A DNA stretch of 38,430 nt from NCBI RefSeq assembly GCF_001421435.1, contig NZ_LMKA01000073.1, positions 1-38,430 of the forward strand, written 5' to 3'. Position numbers and translations under genes: made by a program. This stretch comes from Chryseobacterium sp. Leaf201 (lineage in GTDB: Bacteria > Bacteroidota > Bacteroidia > Flavobacteriales > Weeksellaceae). How positions within the stretch are numbered: position 1 is the stretch's first letter; each line of letters starts with the position of its first letter. A model generated the notes under the pieces. The model made no database searches. It was not told the origin of the DNA and saw only the letters and a program-made list of their open reading frames with translations. Below, in pieces: positions 13,554-22,125 of this stretch.

Positions 13554-15416
13554 TTATTTCAAAACCTCAACTTCAATCGCACTGTCGTCAAAAATCCTGA
13601 TGAATGCTTTTGTGTAATCTTCCCTGGTGGCAAAATTAGGATTATCCATAAATTTCTGTGGATTGACTGCAAAAAGCGGAAACCAGGTTGAAGAAATCTG
13701 AATCTGGATTTTATGTCCTTTTTTAAACGTATGCACCACATCCTGTAACCTGAAATTCACCGCTGTTTTTTGGTTCGGTACCAATGCTTCAGCTTTTTCC
13801 CTGGAGTTTCTGAATCTCGCGGGCATAATTTCACTCCTGACCATCTGATGGTAATTTCCGTACACAACGCCTTCTTTTTTCTCGGCAGGTTTAAAATCTT
13901 CAGGATAAACATCAATTAATTTTACAGCAAAATCGGCGTCTGTGGAAGTGGAAGCGATATTTAATTTAGCCATGATTTCTCCTGCAAAAGTCATGTCTTC
14001 TGTCAGGACGTCGGTGGTAAACGTTAAAACGTCTGGCCTGCCTTCCGCAAATCTTTGGTCTTCAGACATATAATTCCGGGGTGTGAAACCGTTGAAATCT
14101 TTCAGATTATCAGAACTCAACACGGGATTGTTGGGGTCGCTGTAATATTCAGAAAAGCCCTGCCCGGAAGAGTTTTTCAATGTTCTGCCAGCTAAATAAA
14201 AGTTCATCTTTTTAGCTTCTTTCGGAGGGTAGGTGGCAAATTCACGCCATTGTTTTGCGCCGGTATCATACATCAAAGCTTCCGGTAAACCTGCATTCTG
14301 CTTAGCGTTTCCTTTCAGATAATGATTAAAGAATTTCGTCTCGATATTTTTCTGATAATAAGTTGCAATGCTGTCTCCGAAATAAATCTGGTTATGGAAA
14401 TGTTTTCCCTGCTCATAGGCCCATGCTCCGTGTGAGAAAGGTCCCATCACAATGGTATTCTTCGCTTTCGGGCTTGTTTTTTCAATCGTTTTATAAATAT
14501 TTAACGGTCCGGATAAATCTTCAGCATCAAACCATCCTCCGACTGTCATCACTGCATGGTTTATGTTCTTCAGGTGGGGCAGAAGGCTTCTCTGCTGCCA
14601 GAATTCATCATAGTTGGTATGGTTCATAATCTCGGTCATGAAAAAATTATCCCTGTAATATTTTTCATAGCCGTCTTTCAAAGTTCCCATATCTCTGTAA
14701 AATTTCAGTCCGTCTTCAGAAGTCGGCTTGATCATGGAATCTGTATACCACGCCTTATTTTCCGGCTTTGTCTTCTGAACTCCGAACACCGGGAACGTCC
14801 TGAAATAACCTAACATAAACCGTCCGTTATGAAGGAAGTCGTCATTCCAGAAATCTGAGATCGGTGCCTGCGGGGAAGAGGCTACCAAAGCGGGATGCTG
14901 TGACAGAACGCCGACAGCCGTATAAAATCCGGGATAAGAAGTGCCGTACTGCCCGACTTTTCCGTTGTTGTCTTTGATGTTTTTAAGAAGATATTCAATC
15001 GTGTCATACGTATCTGTACTTTCATCAACATCTTTTTTGGTCTTGTGGTCAACCTGTGGCGTCATATTGGTAAAAGTCCCTTCGCTCATGTATCTTCCGC
15101 GGACATCCTGGAATACGAAAATATATTTATCCTGCATCAGGTACGGATTAGGGCCCAGTTTCGTTCTGTATTCATTCTCACCGTAAGGAGCAATGCTGTA
15201 ACATGTACGCTGCATCAGGAACGGATATTTCTGCTTTTTCGAAATATCTTTCGGAATATAAACGGAAGTAAACAGTTTTACACCGTCGCGCATCGGGATA
15301 TAAAATTCCTTCTTGATGAAATTGTCTTTTACGAAGGTGTCGGGCTGAGGCTGTTTGCTCTGTGAATTTCCAAAAACAAAAAGGAAAATAAATAAAATTG
15401 AAAAATGAATCTTCAT
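13554..15416 (-). CDS. Secreted CocE/NonD-family hydrolase (X-Pro peptidase S15 fold)
   Basis: The 620-residue protein has a signal peptide (about residues 1-18, FVFGNSQ). An alpha/beta-hydrolase domain carries nucleophile S160 in GQYGTSYPGF, an acid in GGWFDAEDLSGP (residues 293-304) and catalytic H329 in GPFSHGAWA. The C-terminal jelly-roll typical of CocE and glutaryl-7-ACA acylases covers about residues 380-620. Members hydrolyse esters, acyl amides or X-Pro dipeptides; the substrate is not determined by sequence. It is predicted to be periplasmic or surface exposed. It stands alone in a transcript that starts in the 138-bp gap divergent from the small protein at 15555. Confidence 0.85.
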   Translation of the reverse strand: MKIHFSILFIFLFVFGNSQSKQPQPDTFVKDNFIKKEFYIPMRDGVKLFTSVYIPKDISKKQKYPFLMQRTCYSIAPYGENEYRTKLGPNPYLMQDKYIFVFQDVRGRYMSEGTFTNMTPQVDHKTKKDVDESTDTYDTIEYLLKNIKDNNGKVGQYGTSYPGFYTAVGVLSQHPALVASSPQAPISDFWNDDFLHNGRFMLGYFRTFPVFGVQKTKPENKAWYTDSMIKPTSEDGLKFYRDMGTLKDGYEKYYRDNFFMTEIMNHTNYDEFWQQRSLLPHLKNINHAVMTVGGWFDAEDLSGPLNIYKTIEKTSPKAKNTIVMGPFSHGAWAYEQGKHFHNQIYFGDSIATYYQKNIETKFFNHYLKGNAKQNAGLPEALMYDTGAKQWREFATYPPKEAKKMNFYLAGRTLKNSSGQGFSEYYSDPNNPVLSSDNLKDFNGFTPRNYMSEDQRFAEGRPDVLTFTTDVLTEDMTFAGEIMAKLNIASTSTDADFAVKLIDVYPEDFKPAEKKEGVVYGNYHQMVRSEIMPARFRNSREKAEALVPNQKTAVNFRLQDVVHTFKKGHKIQIQISSTWFPLFAVNPQKFMDNPNFATREDYTKAFIRIFDDSAIEVEVLK

Positions 15417-15554
15417 CAGGTAAAATTTGATGTTAATTTAGATAAAAAAATGTTGTTATATTTTACTAATAAATACACAATTCAGGATGATGTAATGAGA
15501 ATTTGATGATCGAAATAAAAAAAACACTATTTTGGCGTATTATTTTAAATTTTT

Positions 15555-15848
15555 ATGAGAAAAATTGTAATATTCTTTATCATATTTTTATCAGTGATTA
15601 CCAATGCTCAGACCCGGGTCAATTATATTTTGCAAATTTCATATCCCGACAAAACTGAAAAGAAATTCAGTATGAATTTAGATATTCAGGATGATCTGGT
15701 TTCTTTTTACGAAGTGGAATTGTTAAAAGGAATGGTTAAAGCATCAAAATCAAATCAATTACTTTTTCATCATCCAAAAACAAAAAAGACCGGAACTTTC
15801 TTCCGGCCATTTTATGATATAGATTTACAATCCGTAAATCTGAGATAA
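15555..15848 (+). CDS. Short secreted protein, probable truncated GLPGLI-family gene
   Basis: The 97-residue product has a clear signal peptide (residues 1-19, FLSVITNAQ). It is followed by YILQISYPDKTEKKFSMNLDI and VSFYEVELLKG, which resemble the N-terminus of GLPGLI-family proteins. Those are normally above 200 residues and end in the GLPGLI motif, which is missing here. The last 20 codons run through a hairpin that looks like the terminator of the convergent outer-membrane protein gene (15788-15807), so the C-terminus may be non-homologous filler. GLPGLI genes often neighbour outer-membrane beta-barrel genes, as here. It could be a remnant or a short functional relative. Homology is judged by eye and is tentative. 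Confidence 0.5.
   Translation: MRKIVIFFIIFLSVITNAQTRVNYILQISYPDKTEKKFSMNLDIQDDLVSFYEVELLKGMVKASKSNQLLFHHPKTKKTGTFFRPFYDIDLQSVNLR
15782..15808 (-). terminator. Terminator of the outer-membrane protein gene, inside the opposite gene
   Basis: CCGGAA (15790-15795) and TTCCGG (15801-15806) form a perfect stem with a five-base loop. Read on the minus strand it is followed by six T (complement of 15782-15787). It lies 70 bp after the stop codon of the 919-residue protein and within the coding frame of the small plus-strand gene. Confidence 0.65.
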
Positions 15849-15876
15849 CATATCTCGTTTATTTGCATTATTTATT

Positions 15877-18636
15877 TTATTTCATTTTCTTCCCTGCAAA
15901 TTTATTCAGTTTCATTGTCAGAGAAAACATTACATAACGTTTCAGGATAAGATCATCGCGATCTTCGAAATAAGCATTTGAAATTGTTCTTCTTACACTT
16001 TGATTTTGATTTAAAACATCATACACTTTCACCTTTGCCGTCAGTTGCTTATTAAAAAATGAATATCCGACACTTGTATTCCAGAAATAAAAATCTCTTT
16101 TAAAGCCGGGAGCAATATTGGAATTGGTATTATATTCAAAATCATTTCCTATTACTAATCTGCTCTGCAGAACATAATTAGTAAGCTCCATTTTTAAAGT
16201 CTGGTAGCTCGTGTTGACCTCGTCAATGCTGTAATTCTTATATTTTGATAAATTATATCCTAATGAATAAGAAGGTTTTATGGTGAACTTATCTTTTATT
16301 TCATAGGTGAAATTCAATCCCGGGTTTAAAGTGAAATAATTACTTGTATATTCCTGGCCGTTGATAAATCCTTTATTTAATGCATAAGTCATATTAAATC
16401 TGGGACTGATGGTAAATTTATTTTCTTTCCATTTAAAAGTTTTGCTGAAACTTCCCCCGAAATTGAAATTCTTATTTCCGCTGATATTCGCGTAGGTTAC
16501 ATGCTGTTTTCCATCTTCATCATAAAATGAATAATTTGTAATGTCATTATTGTGATAGGTAAACCCGATGTTTACATAATAATTAATGTTTTTTACGATA
16601 TTAAAGTTGTTAAAATAAAGGTACGTCATATTGCTCCAGGCATTTTTAAGATCCGGATTTCCCTGGAAAGTAATTAAAGGATTGGAGAAATCCACGTAAG
16701 GTGTAAGCTGTTCCGCTGTAGGAATTGTGTAATTGGAAAAGTTATACAAATTCAGGCTCATGTTTTGCGAAAAATGGTACTGGGCTCCCAGGTTATATTT
16801 GGGGAGCACAAAGTTCTTCTGAAGATTATAATTCTGAGCATTGTAAACAGAATTTACATTCATATCAGAAAATTCCGCACCTACAGATCCCCAGGCATTG
16901 ATTTTCTTTTTATTGATTTCAAAAGATAATTCCGGAGCAAACTGATTGATTTTCTGGTTCATTCCGTTGGATAAAAGTGTATTGTAATCCGAATAATCCC
17001 CTGAACTTTCATTAAAATCATTCACATCTCTCAGGTTGTTGAATAACTGTGAATTATATTCCAGTTCCAGGCTTATATTTATAGAATCCGAAATAGGTTC
17101 GGTATAGCCTACGCGGAAACGGTAATTGGAATTCTGCTCTTTTTTCTTCAACAGCTGATTCCTGTTGTCATTTAGGCCAATATTCTGATAGAAGGTTGTT
17201 TGTGATCTGTTCAGATTATTATTTTTAGATTCAGAAATAGTTCCGTTCATATTAGCATAGGCTACTCTTCCTTTTTTTCTGAATTTTTTAGATAAATAAA
17301 TATTGGGGGTAAAAGCATTATTTTCAGAATCGGAGCTTGTATAGGAATTACTTTCATTAAGAAGTATACTATCCCTTAAAGTAGATGATTTCAGGTTGTT
17401 ATAATTAAATCCTTCTGATCTGGAAAATGACGGTGAAAAATAAATACTCGTGAGAGAATCCAACCTGATCCTTGCGGCCATATCAAAATTATACTGTTTA
17501 GACTCATTTTCTCCATTATTCTCAGAATCAGTTTTCAACGTATAATCAGGCAGAAGAGTTGTACGCGATACTTTGGATTTTGTTTCAAGATTATTGTCGA
17601 TATGGATTAAGCTTATATTTTCCAGATCTGCATCTTTCCCGAATTTATCACTGTAATTTAAGCCGATAGTAGTAGACCGCTGAATTCCTTTGTTGTTGCC
17701 TCCCTGTACATAATACGTTGAATTTCCACTTTTTACGACAGAAGACCCCTGCATCAGCCATGAGTTTCTTCCCCGTCCCATGCTGTCAAAAATTTCGTCA
17801 TTTGAAAATCCCTGTGAATTGATATTGTTTGATGATGCCAGTATGCTGATTTTGGTGTCATTCTTAAAGTAGCTAAACAGCCCGCTCCCTTCATATCGCT
17901 TATCCGATCCGTAGCCTAAGGTAAGCCTTGAAATAAGACCTCTGTTTTTCTTTTCGTCAATATTAAAATTAATTGTGGCATTGTTTGATTTTGAAGTTTT
18001 TCCCGTCAATTCTTCCTCTTTGGTTTTTGTGGTTGTAAACTGGATGTTTTTTATAATGTCAGCCGGAAGATTTTGCAATGCAATTTTGCCGTCTTTGTCG
18101 AAGAACGGTTTTCCGTTGATCATGATCTGGTCAACTTCTTTTCCATTGACCGTAATTTTTCCTTCATTGCTGATTTCAACTCCCGGAATCTGCTTTAACA
18201 ACTCTTCAATTTTACTGTCAGGACGAACTTTTATAGATGAAGCATTGAATTCAATGGTATCTTTTTTTATTTTCACGGGTGAAACCGTAATTTTTACTTC
18301 TTCAATATCGGTAATGGAATTTTTTTCAAGCTCAATTGTTCCCAATGAAAATGATTTATCAATTTTTTCAAAATTTTTAGAATAGGAAATTAATTTGTCA
18401 GCATCTACTTTCAGAATAGTAGGCTCATTTAATTCATCTGTCTTTAAAGAAAATTTACCATCTCTGTTTGTAGCAGTGTAATTGACGATGGATGAATCTT
18501 TTTGTTTGAGGAGATAAACCGTTGCATTTTCAAGTGGCTTTTTTTCAAAGCTGAAAACTTGGCCTTCAATATTTAATTTTTGAGCATTCAGAATTATGAA
18601 ATTGAACGCGAATAGCAGCAATAATAGTTTTCTCAT
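15877..18636 (-). CDS. Outer-membrane beta-barrel protein with carboxypeptidase-regulatory-like domain
   Basis: The 919-residue protein has a signal peptide (1-18, FIILNAQ). A carboxypeptidase-regulatory-like domain follows (about 20-105, IEGQVFSFEKKPLENATVYL and NRDGKFSL). Then comes a plug-like segment (about 125-215: KIEELLKQIPGVEISNEGKI and VNGKEVDQIMINGKPFF). A long barrel of alternating aromatic and polar strands runs to the C-terminus and fits the OMP_b-brl_3 family. Such proteins resemble TonB-dependent receptors; the cargo is unknown. In Flavobacteria they are often next to GLPGLI proteins, and a short GLPGLI-like gene lies immediately downstream in the opposite direction. The promoter is at 18659-18687. 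Confidence 0.85.
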   Translation of the reverse strand: MRKLLLLLFAFNFIILNAQKLNIEGQVFSFEKKPLENATVYLLKQKDSSIVNYTATNRDGKFSLKTDELNEPTILKVDADKLISYSKNFEKIDKSFSLGTIELEKNSITDIEEVKITVSPVKIKKDTIEFNASSIKVRPDSKIEELLKQIPGVEISNEGKITVNGKEVDQIMINGKPFFDKDGKIALQNLPADIIKNIQFTTTKTKEEELTGKTSKSNNATINFNIDEKKNRGLISRLTLGYGSDKRYEGSGLFSYFKNDTKISILASSNNINSQGFSNDEIFDSMGRGRNSWLMQGSSVVKSGNSTYYVQGGNNKGIQRSTTIGLNYSDKFGKDADLENISLIHIDNNLETKSKVSRTTLLPDYTLKTDSENNGENESKQYNFDMAARIRLDSLTSIYFSPSFSRSEGFNYNNLKSSTLRDSILLNESNSYTSSDSENNAFTPNIYLSKKFRKKGRVAYANMNGTISESKNNNLNRSQTTFYQNIGLNDNRNQLLKKKEQNSNYRFRVGYTEPISDSINISLELEYNSQLFNNLRDVNDFNESSGDYSDYNTLLSNGMNQKINQFAPELSFEINKKKINAWGSVGAEFSDMNVNSVYNAQNYNLQKNFVLPKYNLGAQYHFSQNMSLNLYNFSNYTIPTAEQLTPYVDFSNPLITFQGNPDLKNAWSNMTYLYFNNFNIVKNINYYVNIGFTYHNNDITNYSFYDEDGKQHVTYANISGNKNFNFGGSFSKTFKWKENKFTISPRFNMTYALNKGFINGQEYTSNYFTLNPGLNFTYEIKDKFTIKPSYSLGYNLSKYKNYSIDEVNTSYQTLKMELTNYVLQSRLVIGNDFEYNTNSNIAPGFKRDFYFWNTSVGYSFFNKQLTAKVKVYDVLNQNQSVRRTISNAYFEDRDDLILKRYVMFSLTMKLNKFAGKKMK

Positions 18637-18658
18637 TACATTTAGGTTATTAGAGCCG

Positions 18659-18687
18659 CAAAATTATAAAAAAAAATATCCCTGCAA
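18659..18687 (-). promoter_or_regulatory. Promoter of the outer-membrane protein gene
   Basis: On the minus strand, TTG (complement of 18685-18687), 18 bases, then TAATTTTG (complement of 18659-18666) form a full consensus match. The leader would be about 18 bases to the ATG at 18636. Confidence 0.65.
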
Positions 18688-18771
18688 AAGGGGTGTGGAC
18701 CGTTAAATAGCGTTAATGTTTGGCATTTAATTTTAAATAGTCTGTTAAATATATTCCTGAATACAAAAAAA

Positions 18772-18791
18772 AGCATCCCCAAAAGGATGCT
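18772..18791 (-). terminator. Terminator of the BON lipoprotein operon
   Basis: AGCATCC (18772-18778) pairs with GGATGCT (18785-18791) with a six-base loop. On the minus strand eight T follow. It lies 30 bp after the stop codon of the BON-SH3 gene. Confidence 0.8.
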
Positions 18792-18820
18792 GTATATAAA
18801 TAATGTAATATTTGATCTGA

Positions 18821-19240
18821 TTAAGCCCTCAGATACCTTGAATAGGCATATCCTTCCTGGCCTTTATCGGTTTTTACTTTCCACCAGTCGTCTGAAGTCT
18901 GTTCTACCAGCGTTACGGAAGAACCTTTTTCAACTTTACCCACAACAGCGGCATCTGTAGAAGGCTCCTGTCTGATGTTCAGATTGGATTCATCGGTAGC
19001 CACGGTAAGGGCTGCACCTGCGGCAAGACCTGAAACCTGTACGTCAATATTGATATCGGAAGCAGAATATGAAGAATCAATGGCTCCTAAGGCATTCCAG
19101 ACTGCATCTTTGGCAGCTGTATTGGAAGCACTCCCTGAAACATAAAGAATCCCGTCCTGTTCCTGAACCTGAAGGTCAGAGATTCCTGCAGACTGTGCAG
19201 CAGAAACCACGCTTGAATATTTATCCTGTAATGTGCTCAT
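18821..19240 (-). CDS. BON-like and SH3-domain protein without signal peptide
   Basis: The 139-residue protein has an N-terminal BON-like region (residues 5-68: VVSAAQSAGISDLQVQEQDG and LYVSGSASNTAAKDAVW). The C-terminus is a bacterial SH3 domain (about 78-139: NLNIRQEPSTDAAVVGKVEKG, WWKVKTDKGQEGYAYSRYL). SH3b domains normally bind cell-wall peptides, but no signal peptide is seen. An in-frame stop, TAA of the preceding lipoprotein gene, lies just two codons before the ATG, so no hidden upstream extension exists. The two genes are six bases apart and in the same frame. Related Bacteroidetes proteins carry LysM in place of SH3. The role is unknown; a cytosolic place is inferred only from the missing signal. 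Confidence 0.7.
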   Translation of the reverse strand: MSTLQDKYSSVVSAAQSAGISDLQVQEQDGILYVSGSASNTAAKDAVWNALGAIDSSYSASDINIDVQVSGLAAGAALTVATDESNLNIRQEPSTDAAVVGKVEKGSSVTLVEQTSDDWWKVKTDKGQEGYAYSRYLRA

Positions 19241-19246
19241 GTCTGA

Positions 19247-19741
19247 TTATTTTACGGTGTAGTTATAATTTACTTTTCCCACTTTTAAAGCATCTACCGA
19301 TTCTTTTACTTTTCTTGCATCAGCAGAAGATACGTTTCCTGTAAGCGTAAGCTCACCGTTTACCGTTTCCACTTTTACTCCCGGGATATCTTTTACCGCG
19401 TCCTTCACTTTTTGCTGTACGGCAGGATCTACTGCAGACTGTGTTTCAACCGGTGCAGGCATGGCAGCAGCAGCTGGAGCAACAGTAGCCATATCATGAA
19501 CGTCTTTAATCCCGCTGATGGCTTTCAGCTGTTTGATCATGGCGTCTTTTGCCTCCTGGGTTTCAAAGGTTCCGCTCAGGTGGGCTACCCCTTCTTTCAC
19601 TTCTACGGAAGCACCCGGATTGGAAGTAACTACCGTAGTAGCCTGGGTCTGAAGATCAGAATCTGAAACTTTCTTTTTACAAGAAACAGAACCGAAGGAT
19701 ACGGCTACAGCAAGTGCAGCCATTGCGATCGTTTTTTTCAT
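19247..19741 (-). CDS. BON-domain lipoprotein
   Basis: The 164-residue protein has a lipoprotein signal (MKKTIAMAALAVAVSFGSVS) with lipobox cysteine C21, followed by KKK. Two BON domains follow (about residues 30-85 and 105-162: VEVKEGVAHLSGTFETQEAKD and VKVETVNGELTLTGNVSSAD), joined by an Ala/Pro-rich linker. BON domains bind phospholipid surfaces and often occur in envelope-stress proteins such as OsmY. It is predicted to be a membrane-anchored envelope protein. The ATG at 19741 was chosen over an upstream one at 19801 because it begins the signal peptide. A possible promoter is TTG-N21-TTTATTTG on the minus strand (19799-19830), one mismatch from consensus. First gene of an operon with the BON-SH3 gene. 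Confidence 0.8.
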   Translation of the reverse strand: MKKTIAMAALAVAVSFGSVSCKKKVSDSDLQTQATTVVTSNPGASVEVKEGVAHLSGTFETQEAKDAMIKQLKAISGIKDVHDMATVAPAAAAMPAPVETQSAVDPAVQQKVKDAVKDIPGVKVETVNGELTLTGNVSSADARKVKESVDALKVGKVNYNYTVK

Positions 19742-19938
19742 AATTGTATATTTTGTAAATGTTGTTAATACAGGTAAATGTAATAATAAAATACGTACCA
19801 AATAAATAAAAACAAAATTTATCTTTACAAAATTGATTATAAGAGTATAAAAATCAGTTCTTTAATTTTAAATTAGCTTTTTGATGAAAATGTGATTCAT
19901 CAGCTTTAAACTAAACCCTGCGCCAATTGTAAAAATAT

Positions 19939-19946
19939 TATATTTG
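19939..19946 (+). promoter_or_regulatory. -7 element of the symporter gene
   Basis: TATATTTG is a full consensus match, 19 bases before the ATG at 19966. No TTG lies at the expected -33 distance. Confidence 0.55.
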
Positions 19947-19965
19947 CGAAACTTGAATTAACGAT

Positions 19966-21216
19966 ATGAAAGGACAGAATAAACTATTTATAGCCATTAT
20001 CATCGCATTGATCCTGGGAGTAGGGATCGGCGGACTTGTACATGTGAAGTATCCGGAAAGTGCAGTGCCCTTTTCCAGCAACATAAAACTTTTAGGGACG
20101 GTTTTCATCCGCCTGGTGCAGATGATCATTGCTCCGCTTGTCTTTACCACTTTAGTTGTGGGGATTGCCAAAATGAGCGATATCAAGATGATCGGAAGGG
20201 TAGGAACGAAAGCCATGCTGTGGTTTATTTCTGCTTCCCTCATCTCTCTTTTTATCGGTTTGATCCTGGTGAACTGGCTTGAACCGGGACATGTAACCAA
20301 ACTTCCGATTCAGGATGCGGCTACTGCGGAAGAACTGCTGAAAAGCAGCAAAGGGTTTTCCATGGAAGATTTCGTAAAACACATCATTCCTAAAAGTGTT
20401 TTTGAAGCGTTTGCCACCAATGAAGTGCTTCAGATTGTGGTTTTTTCCATTATGTTCGGGATTGCCCTGGCCAATCTGGGTGAAGAATATGCGCAGCCTG
20501 TGGTTAAGCTGTTCGAGATTATCGCACACGGAATCCTGAAAATGGTAGGCTATATCATGTGGTTTGCACCGCTGGGGGTTTTGGGAGCCATTGCTGCCGT
20601 CGTTGCAACCAACGGTTTTGAGATCTTTAAAGTCTATGCCATTTATCTCAGGGATTTTTTCTTCGCATTGGGGATCCTTTGGCTGGTGCTTTTACTGGTA
20701 GGATATCTTATTCTCGGAAACCGTCTTTTTGAATTATTAAGAAGGATTAAAGAACCTTTACTGATCGCATTTTCTACCACCAGTTCCGAAGCTGTATTCC
20801 CGAAACTTGTTGAAGAGCTGGAAAGATTCGGGTGTAATAACAGAGTGGTGTCTTTCATTCTGCCTTTAGGATATTCTTTTAATCTGGACGGAAGTATGAT
20901 GTATATGACGTTTGCCTCTATATTCATTGCCCAGATTTACGGGATTGAAATGACCATCGGGCAGCAGATTACCATGCTTCTTGTGTTGATGCTTACCTCA
21001 AAAGGGATTGCCGGAGTGCCGAGAGCCTCTTTGGTGATTATTGTGGCTACCTGCTCCATGTTCGGGATTCCGCCGGAAGGGATTGCCTTAATTTTACCGA
21101 TTGACCATTTCTGTGATATGGGAAGAAGCATGACCAATGTACTTGGGAATGCACTCGCCACGTCTGCCGTTTCCAAATGGGAAGGCCAGCTGGATAACCA
21201 TGGCGGAAATCTGTAA
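19966..21216 (+). CDS. Dicarboxylate/amino acid:cation symporter (DAACS family)
   Basis: The 416-residue inner-membrane protein has the glutamate-transporter fold. It has about eight membrane segments and the re-entrant loop signature FSTTSSEAVFPKLVEELERF. Segment seven carries SFNLDGSMMYMTFASIFIAQ (the NMDGT-like cation site). Segment eight contains SKGIAGVPRASLVI and LILPIDHFCDMGRSMTNVLGN. It would import glutamate, aspartate or C4-dicarboxylates with sodium ions or protons; the exact substrate cannot be read. It is full length. The frameshifted PhyH gene begins 49 bp downstream on the same strand and may be cotranscribed. Confidence 0.9.
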   Translation: MKGQNKLFIAIIIALILGVGIGGLVHVKYPESAVPFSSNIKLLGTVFIRLVQMIIAPLVFTTLVVGIAKMSDIKMIGRVGTKAMLWFISASLISLFIGLILVNWLEPGHVTKLPIQDAATAEELLKSSKGFSMEDFVKHIIPKSVFEAFATNEVLQIVVFSIMFGIALANLGEEYAQPVVKLFEIIAHGILKMVGYIMWFAPLGVLGAIAAVVATNGFEIFKVYAIYLRDFFFALGILWLVLLLVGYLILGNRLFELLRRIKEPLLIAFSTTSSEAVFPKLVEELERFGCNNRVVSFILPLGYSFNLDGSMMYMTFASIFIAQIYGIEMTIGQQITMLLVLMLTSKGIAGVPRASLVIIVATCSMFGIPPEGIALILPIDHFCDMGRSMTNVLGNALATSAVSKWEGQLDNHGGNL

Positions 21217-21265
21217 TCCGGAGTATCATATTACAACTGTCATAGTAATTAATGACTACGGAAAA

Positions 21266-21978
21266 ATGAACTTAGAACAACATAAAGAAATAATTGCTGA
21301 TAAAGGATATTCCGTTATCAGCAATGTTTTTTCAGGGGAAGAAATTGAAAAGATAAGTGAGGTGATCCGGAATACGGATCCGTCAAAAGAGACGTTTAGA
21401 AAGTCTGAAGATCTGTTTGCCATACGGCAGTTTTTAAAAGAAATCCCGGAGGTCAGGGATCTGGTTTTCAATGATAAAATCAAAGAAATCTGTAAGGGAA
21501 TTTTCGGTGAAAAATATATTGCCGTAAAAGTATTTATTTTGACAAGCCTGAAATCTCCAACTGGTATGTTGCCTATCATCAGGACCTGACCATTTCTGTC
21601 GATAAGAAGCTTGAACTGCCGGGTTTCGGTCCCTGGACTACCAAACAGAACCAGTTTGCCGTTCAGCCGCCACTGGATATTCTTGAAAATATGTATACAA
21701 TACGGATCCATCTGGATGATACGGATGAGCATAACGGCGCTTTGAAAGTAGTCCCCGCATCCTATGCCAAAGGAATCTACAGGCCCGAAACCATCGACTG
21801 GACCATTGAAACCGAAGAAATATGCAGTGTAGAAAAGGGCGGAATCATGATGATGAAACCTCTGTTACTTCACGGATCCAACAGAACCACCAACGGAAGC
21901 AGAAGAAGGGTGATCCACATTGAGTTTTCTGATAGAGAATTGCCGGAAGGGCTGAATTGGTCTGAGAGGATTCATTAA
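21266..21978 (+). pseudogene. Phytanoyl-CoA dioxygenase-family gene, frameshifted
   Basis: Two reading frames together form one PhyH-family 2OG/Fe(II) dioxygenase of about 237 residues. The first (from ATG 21266) reads MNLEQHKEIIADKGYSVISN to FGEKYIAVKV. After about position 21530 the homologous sequence continues in another frame as YFDKPEISNWYVAYHQDLTI, containing the iron-binding H-x-D pair. It ends LLLHGSNRTTNGSRRRVIHI with the distal His and Arg. The shift is explained by loss of one base near 21529-21532 (GTATTT where GTTATTT would restore KVIYFDKP). Everything else looks intact, so it is a recent mutation or a sequencing error. If real, the protein stops at residue 107 and lacks the active site. 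Confidence 0.85.
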
Positions 21979-22075
21979 AAATAATAAAGTTAGTCTTCAT
22001 TACTATCAAGCCGAAGTTAATCAGTTCTTAATGAAAATTGCTTAATTGATAATCTTTAAAATACTTTTAATAACA

Positions 22076-22102
22076 AAACCTCTTTCACATTGAAAGAGGT
22101 TT
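22076..22102. terminator. Bidirectional terminator
   Basis: A perfect 12-bp stem (22076-22087 and 22091-22102; AAACCTCTTTCA and its complement) with a three-base loop lies between the convergent PhyH remnant and the GH92 gene. Confidence 0.8.
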
Positions 22103-22125
22103 GTGGTTTTTCTGAATATTGATTT

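Noticed and set aside
18821..19741. A single BON-SH3 gene split by a recent stop mutation
   Set aside because: The second frame has its own ATG and a plausible start, and similar stand-alone BON/LysM proteins are known in the phylum; kept only as a low-level observation.
21691..21978. A separate 95-residue gene
   Set aside because: It is the C-terminal part of the PhyH gene; the homologous sequence continues upstream of its ATG without a stop to the frameshift.
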